Below, piece after piece: positions 8,359 through 16,506 of a DNA stretch of 64,000 nucleotides; positions within the stretch are counted from its first letter, which is position 1; each line of letters begins with the position of its first letter. Where the stretch lies: the NCBI RefSeq assembly GCF_000155955.1, contig NZ_GG697142.2:281646-345645 (forward strand). The letters run 5' to 3'. This stretch comes from Mitsuokella multacida DSM 20544 (GTDB lineage Bacteria; Bacillota; Negativicutes; Selenomonadales; Selenomonadaceae). Made by a program: the position numbers and the translations under genes. The notes under the pieces were generated by a model. That model saw only the letters and a list, made by a program, of their open reading frames with translations, ran no database searches and was not told the DNA's origin.

Positions 8359-9801
8359 ATGAAATCGATCATCGTGAACATGGTGCCGGAGGAGACCTGC
8401 ATGGCCCTGCTCGAAGACGGCGAGCTGCAGGCGGTGGAGATGGAGCGTTCCTCGCATTCGCATCTCGTCGGCAACATCTACAAGGGGCGCGTGCAGAATG
8501 TCCTGCCGGGCATGCAGGCCGCCTTTGTCGACATCGGCACCGGCAAGAATGCCTTCCTGTACATCGGCGACGGCCTGCCGCATGAGACCATCGAGTCCAT
8601 GCCGCAGAACGCGCGCATCCACATCGGGCAGAGCCTGCCCATCCAGATTGTCAAGGACGCCATCGGCACGAAGGGGCCGCGTGCGACGATGCACATCTCC
8701 CTGCCAGGGCGCAATGTTGTCCTGATGCCGACGGCCGCCTACATCGGCATGTCGCGCCGCATCGAGGATGAGGGGGAGCGCGCGCGGCTGCACGCGATTG
8801 CCGAGCGCATCTGTCCGAAGGGCATGGGTCTTATCATCCGCACGGTCGCCGCTGGCCAGAGCGAGCAGAGCCTCGCCGCCGACGTGCGCTACCTCGTGCG
8901 GCTCTGGGAGTCCATTCTCGCGCGCTACAAGATGAGGACGAAGGGCTCCGCGCTGCTCTACCGCGATGCCGACCTTATCATCCGCCTCGTGCGCGACCGC
9001 TTCACAGCGGACATCGACGAGCTCGTTATCGACAACGAGGAGGCGTATCAGCGCGTGCGCAGCCTCGTCGAGGCCAACTCGCCGGAGCTCGTCGACCGCA
9101 TCCGCTTCTATGAGGCAAAGACGCCGATCTTCAAGGCGTACCACATCGAAGAGGAGATCGAGAAGCTCGGCGCACGCGAGGTCGAACTCAAGTCCGGCGG
9201 CTTCCTCGTCATAGACAAGACCGAGGCGCTGACCGTCATCGATGTCAACACGGGCAAGTACGTCGGCAAGACGAACCTCGGCGACACCGTCTACCAGACG
9301 AACCTTGAGGCCGCCGCCGAGATTCTCAAGCAGATCCGGCTGCGCGACATCGGCGGCATCATCATCGTCGACTTCATCGACATGGAGAAAGAGTCGCAGA
9401 AGGAAGAGCTGCTCACCTACATGCGCGAGCAGGTCAAGCATGACCGCACGAAGACGAACATCGTTGACATCACGAGCCTCGGCCTCGTCGAGATTACGCG
9501 CAAGAAGACGCGCCAGAACATCGACAGCATCGTCTACAGCGAGTGCCCCATCTGCCACGGCCGCGGCCGCATCGAGTCGCCGGAGACCGTTGCCATCCGC
9601 ATCAGCCGCGACATCCGCCGCATGGAGCGCAAGTCCCACGCGCGCGAGGGCTACGAGATCGAAGTCCACGAGACCGTCGCCGAAGAGCTGCGTGCCAACC
9701 AGCTCATGATGAACCTCGCCGCCGAGTTCGGCACCGACATCAAAGTCACCGTCAAGCCAGGCATGCATCCCGAGAACTACACCATCCTGCAGCAGAGCTG
9801 A
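8359..9801 (+). CDS. rng: Ribonuclease G (Rne/Rng family)
   Basis: Endoribonuclease for RNA maturation and turnover, 480 residues, the usual RNase G length. The N-terminal S1-like domain includes GNIYKGRVQNVLPGMQAAFVDIG. The catalytic DNase I-like domain has LTVIDVNTGKYVG and IIIVDFIDM with the Mg-binding aspartates. ECPICHGRGR is the zinc-link CPxC motif. GAGGTGA precedes the ATG. It follows the radical SAM gene after 41 bases and is probably co-transcribed with it. rplU and rpmA, which often follow rng, are not here. A strong terminator follows instead. Confidence 0.95.
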   Translation: MKSIIVNMVPEETCMALLEDGELQAVEMERSSHSHLVGNIYKGRVQNVLPGMQAAFVDIGTGKNAFLYIGDGLPHETIESMPQNARIHIGQSLPIQIVKDAIGTKGPRATMHISLPGRNVVLMPTAAYIGMSRRIEDEGERARLHAIAERICPKGMGLIIRTVAAGQSEQSLAADVRYLVRLWESILARYKMRTKGSALLYRDADLIIRLVRDRFTADIDELVIDNEEAYQRVRSLVEANSPELVDRIRFYEAKTPIFKAYHIEEEIEKLGAREVELKSGGFLVIDKTEALTVIDVNTGKYVGKTNLGDTVYQTNLEAAAEILKQIRLRDIGGIIIVDFIDMEKESQKEELLTYMREQVKHDRTKTNIVDITSLGLVEITRKKTRQNIDSIVYSECPICHGRGRIESPETVAIRISRDIRRMERKSHAREGYEIEVHETVAEELRANQLMMNLAAEFGTDIKVTVKPGMHPENYTILQQS

Positions 9802-9810
9802 GTGCAATAA

Positions 9811-9860
9811 AGTCCCTGCAAGCACCATTTTCACCGAAATGGCGCCTGCAGGGACTTTTT
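9811..9860 (+). terminator. Strong terminator after rng
   Basis: AGTCCCTGCA (9811-9820) pairs with TGCAGGGACT (9847-9856), with an inner stem formed by CCATTT and AAATGG, then TTTTTG. Confidence 0.9.
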
Positions 9861-9905
9861 GTTATGCTTATTTTCCGAAATCATGGACAAGTGGCATAAA
9901 TTGTC

Positions 9906-9934
9906 TTGCCGGGGGGGGACATTTGTAGTATGAT
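9906..9934 (+). promoter_or_regulatory. Promoter of the two-partner secretion operon with a G8 tract in its spacer
   Basis: The -35 TTGCCG (9906-9911) and -10 TATGAT (9929-9934) are separated by exactly 17 bases. Positions 9911-9918 are eight consecutive G, so the homopolymer occupies the last base of the -35 and the first seven of the spacer. A change in G number would shift the spacing. The leader of ~100 bases contains the inverted repeat TTTAAG/CTTAAA (9971-9991). I found no other convincing promoter for the operon, although a weaker TTGCCG/TATTAC pair exists near 9980-10007. Confidence 0.65.
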
Positions 9935-10042
9935 ATTCTTTAGCAGGACTTAATTAAAATGTAAGTGCAGTTTAAGTCGTTGCCGCTTAAAGTGTAGAGT
10001 TCTATTACTATTATGGGGAAACCTAAAGAAAGGGCGATTCGC

Positions 10043-11392
10043 ATGAATCAAAGAACAAAGGCCATGATGGCTGTCGCTGTGGGATTGGGGATGTCGGTAT
10101 CCGCTGCCTTCTCGGCATCGGCCAGCGCAGCTCCTGTCATGGATGTCTCCTCGGTCTCGATTGAGGGCAATCAGCACTGGAGCGAGGGCATGATCCGCCG
10201 CATGGTGCCGTCTCTGAACAAGTCGCAGATTGATGTTTCGGAATTATCCAGAGAACTGCAACTCGTCAATGACACGAATGCAGCAAAGCTCGATGCGGAT
10301 TTCCAGCGCCAGACGGATGGCACGTACCATCTGCTCCTGTCCGTCAAGGAGCAGAAGGCCGAGCACGTGTCGGTCAACGTCAACAACTCCGGCGATGACT
10401 ACACGGGCGACTGGCGCATGAGCACGTCGTACACGAATGCGAACCTGACGGGCCGTGCCGATGCACTCGGCGTCGCCTACGTTACGTCGCCGGGCCATTG
10501 GGATGACGTCAAGCAGGCCGCTGTCGTCTACCGCGCCCTGCTGCCGCAGCACGGTGACAGCGCCTACTTCACTTACAGCTATTCGGATGTCGACCTCGGC
10601 CAGATCGCGAACTTCGGCGGCCTCGGCATCAGCGCGACGGGCCGCGGCCACACGGTCGGTGCGCACTACCAGCACAACTTCAAGTACACGCAGGCGCGCA
10701 AGAACTTCATGGATGTCGGCCTCGACTATAAGCACTACAACAACGCACAGGACTACCGCTATGCGGGCCAGAACCTGCTGCACGACGGTGTGGACTTCGA
10801 GGTCACGACGGCTTCGGCATCGTATGTCGACATCCTGCGCCGCAATCATGACTTCCTCGCCTGGAGCCTCGGCTACACGGGCAACATCAACGGCAATCAG
10901 GACAAGTTCAACGAATACCGCTATGGCAGCGACAAGCAGTTCAACCTGATCAAGGCCAGCTTCAACTACCAGTACCGCGTGCCGTCCGACTGGATTTTCG
11001 GCCTGCGCATGAACGGCCAGTACACGAAGGACAACGTCGTGACGACGGAGCAGATCGGTGCGGGCGGCATGACGAGCATCCGCGGCTTCAAGGAGCGCGT
11101 TGCGAGCGCCGACAAGGGCTACGTCGGCAGCTTCGAGATCTACACGCCAGAATTCGCGAAGCACCAGCGCTTCGTGCTGTTCAACGACTTCGGCCGCCTC
11201 GTCAACAACAACAGCTACAACGGCGAGCTGACGAGCGAGAACCTCGCCAGCTATGGCCTCGGCTACAACTACTACGACAAGGACAACGGCTGGTTCGGCA
11301 CGCTGAGCTATGCCAAAATCTACGACGACCTCGACAGCTACCAGAGCCATGCCCATCGCCCATGGCAGGTCAGCTTGACGAAACAGTTCTAA
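10043..11392 (+). CDS. TpsB-like outer-membrane transporter (ShlB/FhaC family)
   Basis: Omp85-superfamily pore that would export the adhesin encoded next. A signal peptide covers residues 1 to ~28, ending around SASASA. One POTRA-like module follows (VSSVSIEGNQHWSEGMIRRM to VKEQK, about residues 33-104). The rest is a beta barrel with the conserved loop-6 motif SIRGFKE near residue 350 and a C-terminal Phe, the recognition residue for BAM. At 449 residues it is about 100 shorter than FhaC, consistent with one POTRA instead of two. The ATG at 10043 is preferred because the signal peptide starts there and GAAAGGG lies upstream. The downstream gene starts 15 bases after the stop. Confidence 0.82.
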   Translation: MNQRTKAMMAVAVGLGMSVSAAFSASASAAPVMDVSSVSIEGNQHWSEGMIRRMVPSLNKSQIDVSELSRELQLVNDTNAAKLDADFQRQTDGTYHLLLSVKEQKAEHVSVNVNNSGDDYTGDWRMSTSYTNANLTGRADALGVAYVTSPGHWDDVKQAAVVYRALLPQHGDSAYFTYSYSDVDLGQIANFGGLGISATGRGHTVGAHYQHNFKYTQARKNFMDVGLDYKHYNNAQDYRYAGQNLLHDGVDFEVTTASASYVDILRRNHDFLAWSLGYTGNINGNQDKFNEYRYGSDKQFNLIKASFNYQYRVPSDWIFGLRMNGQYTKDNVVTTEQIGAGGMTSIRGFKERVASADKGYVGSFEIYTPEFAKHQRFVLFNDFGRLVNNNSYNGELTSENLASYGLGYNYYDKDNGWFGTLSYAKIYDDLDSYQSHAHRPWQVSLTKQF

Positions 11393-11407
11393 GGGGGAGT
11401 GAACAAC

Positions 11408-14400
11408 ATGAAGTGGAGTTTCAATCATAAATCGAGAAAAGCTTTCCTGACCGCAGCCATCTGCCTGGCCCTTTCGCAGAGCGTCTTCGCCATGCCGACG
11501 GGCGGCAAGGTCGTGGACGGCACAGTCACGGGCATTCTCGATAATGGCACGGTTGCCAATGGCACCATCAACGTCAACAGCAATGCCCTGATTGACTGGA
11601 CGGCATTCAACATCGCCAAGGGTGAGACCCTGAATTTCAAATTCAATCAGGATTACCTCAATGTCATCAACCACGTCACCGGCTCTGAGATGTCAAAGCT
11701 GCTCGGCACGCTGAACGCAAAGAATGGTAACGTCTACCTGATCAACCCGAACGGCATCCTCGTCGGTAGCAGTGCGCGCATCGATGCAGGCTCCCTCATC
11801 CTGTCGACGCTGAATGCTACCGATGACCAGCTGAAAAGTGCCCTAAACGGTGGCCTTACGAACCTTGATTTGACAAGCAAAGCTGGCAGCAAGGACATCA
11901 CCATCGAGAACGGCGCGAACATCCAGGTAGGCCCCTTCCTCGGCCTGCTCGGCAACAAGGTCCAGATTGCAGATAATGTCACGATCAGTGATGCACCATA
12001 CGATAGCAATATAAACAAGACGAACGTAGTCATTGCAGCAGCGAATGAAGCAAGACTGGGGCAGTCAGACCATAATGTAGCAGATATTGCTTCTGTAACG
12101 ACAGCGCAAGGAAACACGGTTGATATCGGCGCTGCTAAATTCAATATCAATAATGAGTACACGGATACCTACATCTTGGGCAATGATATCAACATGAAGG
12201 GGACGGCCTTGAATATCAAGTCAGGGAATCTGGAAAAATCAAGCACTTCGTTGGATATCATAGCTGCGAATAGCTATAAATTGAGTGATGAAAACCCCGA
12301 AAACGTTGAGCTCGGAATCGATCAAGGCAATCATCTTGATCTCAACGGTGTGACGGCTACAGCAGATTATATGCATGTAATCGGCGGCCAGACCGCCATC
12401 AATCAGTCTGACTTGACGCTGACGAAGACGACGGATGAAGTCACGGAAGGCAATATCATGCCTTACATGAAAGTCGCTGCCTTGAATGGTAAGGATATTA
12501 TTCTCAACGATCATGAGGACGTTCCACAGAACATAGCGAATACCGATGGGGCAAAACTGAGCATCAAGGATTCCAACCTGACCTCGAACGAGAACATCGC
12601 GCTCTGGGGCGGTTCGGTCGAACTGACGAATGCGGCCCTCAAGACGCTCAAAGAGACGAATGAGAAGGACAACAATATCGATATTGATGCATTCAAGAGC
12701 TTTGATGATAAGGGAGCAACGACGGATTCGTTCAATACGGTCAAGGTCACGGGCGGCAGCCTGGAGTCCGGCGGTGATATCAGTGTACAGGGATCCAGCA
12801 TAGCAGTACAGGGAGCAAAACTTGCGCTTGATGGCGTCAAAGACGTGAACTCTAAAGAAAAAGAAGATAAGGGAATCTTCCTTATGGCAGGCAAGCAGTT
12901 TACCTTTACGGATGACGATGAATACCTGGAGAATAACACGGATGCCAACGCTATCTCCGTCAAGAATACGACGATGAGCACGAATGATGCCATCGCCCTC
13001 ATCGGCGGCAAAGTCGATGTGACGGATGGCTCGAACTTGACGGCCGGTGATCTGGAAGTCGTCGCAGGCAGCAGCTACAAGAATGAAGGCAATACCATCG
13101 CGGGTACGGATACGACGAATCTTACCGTCAGCGATTCGACAATTCATCCGAATGAGGACTTAACGCTTGTCGGCTCCAACATCAACCTCGCCAATACGAA
13201 ACTCGAAGTAGGCACGCCGACGGATAAAACGTATGGCTCGAATGGCGTCGTCCGCATCGCAGCAGCCAAGAATGTGACGCTGTACGACGAAAATGGCAAG
13301 GGGGTTGGCATTGAGTCTGCCAACAATACGGGAAATCTCTCCCTGAATAATGTGACGATGAACGCCCTCGGCGAAGTTGATGCCTATGGCAAGACAATTG
13401 ACATTCAGGATTCCAAGCTTACTGGCAATAACCTGATAGCATTCCAGGCGGGCAATAGCATTGGAGATGATGTTAATAGCACGGCAGATAATACCATCAA
13501 CCTTTCGAATACGACAGTGGATACGAATGATGCCGGTCTTGCGCTTATCGGTGGCAAGGTCAATGTGACAGATGGCTCGAATCTGTCGGCGGGAGACCTT
13601 GAGATCACTGCAGGCAGTGCTTATACAGATGATGGCGATACCATCAAAGGCACAGATGCGACGAACATTTCCGTGAACGATTCAACCATTCATGCCAATC
13701 GGGATGTCAAACTCACGGGCTCCAATATTGACCTCACGAAGACGAAAATCGATGCGGGCACAGCCGACGCCGCTAACAATGTTGGAAATGGTGTCGTTCG
13801 TATGGTAGCTGGCAAAAATGTAACTCTGGTCACGAAGGATGAAAATGGTCATTCTGAAGGCGAAAAAGACTTTAATGAAAAGAATAGTGTCGTTTTCCTC
13901 AAAGAGGTAAGCAATACCGGTAATCTCAAGATGGATGGCGTCACCGTTACAGCTCAGGGCAACGTCACGGCTTACGGCAAAAATATTACGGTCAAAGCGT
14001 CTGATTTGAAGACGCAGAATGCCAGCGACAAAGAAAATGATTTGTCGTTGAATGCCCTGAATCATCATGAGAGCAAAGACGGCTCAGATGATACTTGGGA
14101 AGCTGCCAAGGATAATACCTTGACGGTTACCGACTCGAAGCTGACAAATAACGATATGGTGGAGCTAGTTGGTGGCAATGTGTCACTGGACAAGGCAGAG
14201 ATTACGGCGAGAGATGCTTCTGTGGCTGCTCGTTCCGGTTATAAATCTGTCAAGGTAGATGAAAATAATGATACGGTAGCGATTCGCCATGATGCCGTAG
14301 ATGGTATGAATGTCTCCATCAAGGATTCTAAGATTACGAGTCAATCTGGTTTGGGTATTACAGGCCATGATGTGACGATTGATGGTAAGACGAACCTTTC

Positions 14401-15190
14401 GGCAAAGGATTTCTTAGCTGTTGGTACGGGCTTAGCTGTTACGACAGACTTTAAGAACAAGACGGTTACAGCTGATGGTAAGGCTGTCAAAGTCAGCAAA
14501 GATACGACATTTGAGTCGGCGAATAAAGTCGTAAAGCCGGGAACAGAAGTGATTGATAATACGAAGCCGACTAAGCCGACGGACCCGACGAAGCCGACAG
14601 ACCCGACTAAGCCAACCGACCCGACGAAGCCAACCGACCCGACTAAGCCAACCGACCCGACGAAGCCGACGGACCCGACGAAGCCGACAGACCCGACGAA
14701 GCCGACAGACCCGACGAAGCCGACTGACCCGACGAAGCCGACCAATCCGGACAAGCCGATTGTGACGCCGGACCCGAAGCCTGCCGTTGATGTCAAGAAG
14801 AACATCGAGCAGGGCAAGCAGGACATGACGAAGGCCATTGCCGACAACAAGGACAATGCCTCGGCAGCTGTCAAGCAGCAGGCTGAGAAGCTCAGCGACA
14901 GCAAGATGACGGATGCGGAGAAGGCTGCACAGGTCAAGGGCTATGCAGAGGCCATCGAGGACAGCCAGGCAAGTGCTGAGGAGAAACAGGCACTCGTCAA
15001 GGATACGGTCAAGAGCTTTGAGCCGACTCAGCAGTCGAGCATCGAGGCCCAGAACAAGCAGGATGAATCTGCGCAGAACAGCAATGCCCAGACGGTCATC
15101 CCCGACGTGACGGTCAAGACTGTCGCCCCGGCAGCGCATGAAGGTGCTGCTGCTACGGTTACGGTCGACGGCACGGTCGTCAACGAGTAA
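11408..15190 (+). CDS. Filamentous haemagglutinin-like two-partner secretion adhesin (TpsA)
   Basis: A 1260-residue exoprotein. A signal peptide (residues 1 to ~28, ending SQSVFA) precedes the TPS secretion domain, seen from NVNSNALIDWTAFNIAKGE, the INHVTGSE stretch and the canonical NPNG motif in YLINPNGILVG. The middle is a repetitive beta-helix with two related ~107-residue modules. Nine PTDPTK units (codons at 14576-14737) then lead to a charged helical tail of ~150 residues. No membrane anchor is visible at the end. The central part is less GC-rich than its flanks. The ATG at 11408 sits nine bases from AAGGGGGA. An upstream in-frame GTG at 11399 touches that site and is unlikely. Confidence 0.85.
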   Translation: MKWSFNHKSRKAFLTAAICLALSQSVFAMPTGGKVVDGTVTGILDNGTVANGTINVNSNALIDWTAFNIAKGETLNFKFNQDYLNVINHVTGSEMSKLLGTLNAKNGNVYLINPNGILVGSSARIDAGSLILSTLNATDDQLKSALNGGLTNLDLTSKAGSKDITIENGANIQVGPFLGLLGNKVQIADNVTISDAPYDSNINKTNVVIAAANEARLGQSDHNVADIASVTTAQGNTVDIGAAKFNINNEYTDTYILGNDINMKGTALNIKSGNLEKSSTSLDIIAANSYKLSDENPENVELGIDQGNHLDLNGVTATADYMHVIGGQTAINQSDLTLTKTTDEVTEGNIMPYMKVAALNGKDIILNDHEDVPQNIANTDGAKLSIKDSNLTSNENIALWGGSVELTNAALKTLKETNEKDNNIDIDAFKSFDDKGATTDSFNTVKVTGGSLESGGDISVQGSSIAVQGAKLALDGVKDVNSKEKEDKGIFLMAGKQFTFTDDDEYLENNTDANAISVKNTTMSTNDAIALIGGKVDVTDGSNLTAGDLEVVAGSSYKNEGNTIAGTDTTNLTVSDSTIHPNEDLTLVGSNINLANTKLEVGTPTDKTYGSNGVVRIAAAKNVTLYDENGKGVGIESANNTGNLSLNNVTMNALGEVDAYGKTIDIQDSKLTGNNLIAFQAGNSIGDDVNSTADNTINLSNTTVDTNDAGLALIGGKVNVTDGSNLSAGDLEITAGSAYTDDGDTIKGTDATNISVNDSTIHANRDVKLTGSNIDLTKTKIDAGTADAANNVGNGVVRMVAGKNVTLVTKDENGHSEGEKDFNEKNSVVFLKEVSNTGNLKMDGVTVTAQGNVTAYGKNITVKASDLKTQNASDKENDLSLNALNHHESKDGSDDTWEAAKDNTLTVTDSKLTNNDMVELVGGNVSLDKAEITARDASVAARSGYKSVKVDENNDTVAIRHDAVDGMNVSIKDSKITSQSGLGITGHDVTIDGKTNLSAKDFLAVGTGLAVTTDFKNKTVTADGKAVKVSKDTTFESANKVVKPGTEVIDNTKPTKPTDPTKPTDPTKPTDPTKPTDPTKPTDPTKPTDPTKPTDPTKPTDPTKPTDPTKPTNPDKPIVTPDPKPAVDVKKNIEQGKQDMTKAIADNKDNASAAVKQQAEKLSDSKMTDAEKAAQVKGYAEAIEDSQASAEEKQALVKDTVKSFEPTQQSSIEAQNKQDESAQNSNAQTVIPDVTVKTVAPAAHEGAAATVTVDGTVVNE
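12983..13304 (+). repeat. Adhesin internal module, copy 1
   Basis: Codes for residues ~526-632 of the adhesin, beginning NDAIALIGGKVDVTDGSNL and ending NVTLYDENGKG. It is clearly related to the segment 543 bases downstream, sharing for example IGGKV(D/N)VTDGSNL, DSTIH and GNGVVR-like blocks. It is an ancestral in-frame duplication that has diverged at both DNA and protein level. Confidence 0.75.
13526..13851 (+). repeat. Adhesin internal module, copy 2
   Basis: Codes for residues ~707-815, beginning NDAGLALIGGKVNVTDGSNL and running through NVTLVTKDENG. It is the partner of the 12983-13304 module. The two copies are 181 codons apart. Confidence 0.75.
14576..14737 (+). repeat. Nine tandem 18-bp units coding PTDPTK
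   Basis: Nine in-frame units of 18 bases encode Pro-Thr-Asp-Pro-Thr-Lys near the C-terminus of the adhesin. The units differ only at synonymous wobble positions. Each is a multiple of three, so copy-number change would alter the length of the extended stalk without a frameshift. Confidence 0.9.
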
Positions 15191-15210
15191 TCCCGACTGA
15201 AAAAATACAG

Positions 15211-15246
15211 AAAAAGAGCTATGGCATAGCCATGGCTCTTTTTGAT
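15211..15246 (+). terminator. Terminator after the adhesin gene
   Basis: AAAAAGAGCTATGGC (15211-15225) pairs with GCCATGGCTCTTTTT (15229-15243) with one G:U pair, ending in a T run. Confidence 0.88.
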
Positions 15247-15306
15247 TGCGCTTTGCCTGGAATTGCGTAAAATGCTTATTTTATCTCATAAAAGATATAT
15301 TCTTTA

Positions 15307-15335
15307 TTGACGTGGATATGACAAGTCAGTATAAT
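15307..15335 (+). promoter_or_regulatory. manA promoter
   Basis: TTGACG (15307-15312), a 17-base spacer and TATAAT (15330-15335), a near-consensus vegetative promoter about 38 bases before the gene. Confidence 0.82.
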
Positions 15336-15372
15336 GGAACAAGATGGATTCGACGAATAGCATAGGAGGCTG

Positions 15373-16341
15373 ATGGATTTGTATCCAATGAAATTACAGG
15401 CACCGCTCAAGGATTACATCTGGGGCGGCACGAAGCTCAAGACGGATTACGGCAAGAAGACGGACCTCGAGAAGGTCTCGGAGTCGTGGGAGCTCGCCTG
15501 CCACAAGGATGGCATGAGCATCATCGAGAATGGCCCGGAGGCGGGCCGCACGCTCAAGTCGTACCTCGATGAGGCGGGCCCTGCCGTCCTCGGCGAGCAC
15601 GCGAAGAAGTTCCCGTACTTCCCGCTGCTAATCAAGCTCATCGATGCCAAGGACAACCTCTCGGTGCAGGTCCATCCGGACAACGACTACGCGATGCGTG
15701 TCGAGGGCGAATACGGCAAGACGGAGATGTGGTACATCGTCGACTGTGAGCCGGGCGCCACGCTGATCTACGGCTTCAAGCACGCCATCTCGAAAGAAGA
15801 ATTCGAACAGCGCATTGCCGATAACACCTTGCTCGAGGTCTGCAATCAGGTGCCGGTCCACAAGGGCGACGTCTTTTTCATTGCCTCGGGTACGCTGCAC
15901 GCCATCGGCAAGGGCATCATCATCTGTGAGATCCAGCAGAACTCCAATACGACGTACCGCGTCTACGATTACGGCCGCGTCGGCAAGGATGGCAAGCCGC
16001 GCGAGCTCCACGTCAAGAAGGCCATCGACGTCACAAAGCTCGAGCCGGTCAAGGAGCGCCCGCATCTCGATGCGACAATCGACATCTTCGAGGGCACGGC
16101 CGCGCGCCTGCTCGCATCCTGCGAGTACTTCACGGTCTACGAGCTCGACGTCGACGGCACGAGCCATCTGACGGCTGGTGAGGATTCGTTCCAGAGCTTC
16201 ACGGTGCTCGACGGCAGCGTGAAGCTGCAGGCCGGCGATGCGGAGCTGACCTTCAAGAAGGGGGAGACTTCTTTCCTGCCTGCTGGCCTCGGTGCCTACA
16301 CGCTGATGGGCAAGGCACGCCTGGTCCTCAGCAAGATATAA
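15373..16341 (+). CDS. manA: Mannose-6-phosphate isomerase, class I type
   Basis: Interconverts mannose 6-phosphate and fructose 6-phosphate in the cytoplasm, linking mannose use to GDP-mannose and polysaccharide synthesis. At 322 residues it is the short Firmicute form. Family signatures are KDYIWGGTKL at the N-terminus, QVHPDNDYA and KTEMWYIVD in the zinc site, GTLHAIGKG, and NTTYRVYDYGR. The start is ambiguous: the ATG at 15373 is only three bases from AGGAGG, while an in-frame TTG at 15379 has nine-base spacing and gives the family-typical N-terminus YPMKLQ. The gene has its own promoter and terminator. Confidence 0.93.
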   Translation: MDLYPMKLQAPLKDYIWGGTKLKTDYGKKTDLEKVSESWELACHKDGMSIIENGPEAGRTLKSYLDEAGPAVLGEHAKKFPYFPLLIKLIDAKDNLSVQVHPDNDYAMRVEGEYGKTEMWYIVDCEPGATLIYGFKHAISKEEFEQRIADNTLLEVCNQVPVHKGDVFFIASGTLHAIGKGIIICEIQQNSNTTYRVYDYGRVGKDGKPRELHVKKAIDVTKLEPVKERPHLDATIDIFEGTAARLLASCEYFTVYELDVDGTSHLTAGEDSFQSFTVLDGSVKLQAGDAELTFKKGETSFLPAGLGAYTLMGKARLVLSKI

Positions 16342-16359
16342 AATAGGATTCGCTTTTGG

Positions 16360-16395
16360 GACACTTTTTCCGCAGTGAAAAGGTGTCTTTTATAT
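16360..16395 (+). terminator. Terminator after manA
   Basis: GACACTTTTTC (16360-16370) pairs with GAAAAGGTGTC (16377-16387) with one G:U, followed by TTTT. Confidence 0.85.
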
Positions 16396-16429
16396 AATTT
16401 GTTATAAATACAAAAGATATATTTTATAG

Positions 16430-16458
16430 TTGACACTAGTTAGATACTTTATTATAAT
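16430..16458 (+). promoter_or_regulatory. Promoter of the ROK kinase gene
   Basis: TTGACA (16430-16435), 17 bases, TATAAT (16453-16458): both hexamers match consensus exactly. The region is strongly AT-rich. Confidence 0.88.
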
Positions 16459-16506
16459 AATAAATACGATAAAACAGAAAAAATGTTTATTGAGAGGATG
16501 TTGAGT

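Noticed and set aside
14576-14737. Regular short repeats that could suggest a CRISPR array
   Set aside because: The units are 18 bases, directly adjacent without spacers, in frame, and code for PTDPTK within the adhesin.
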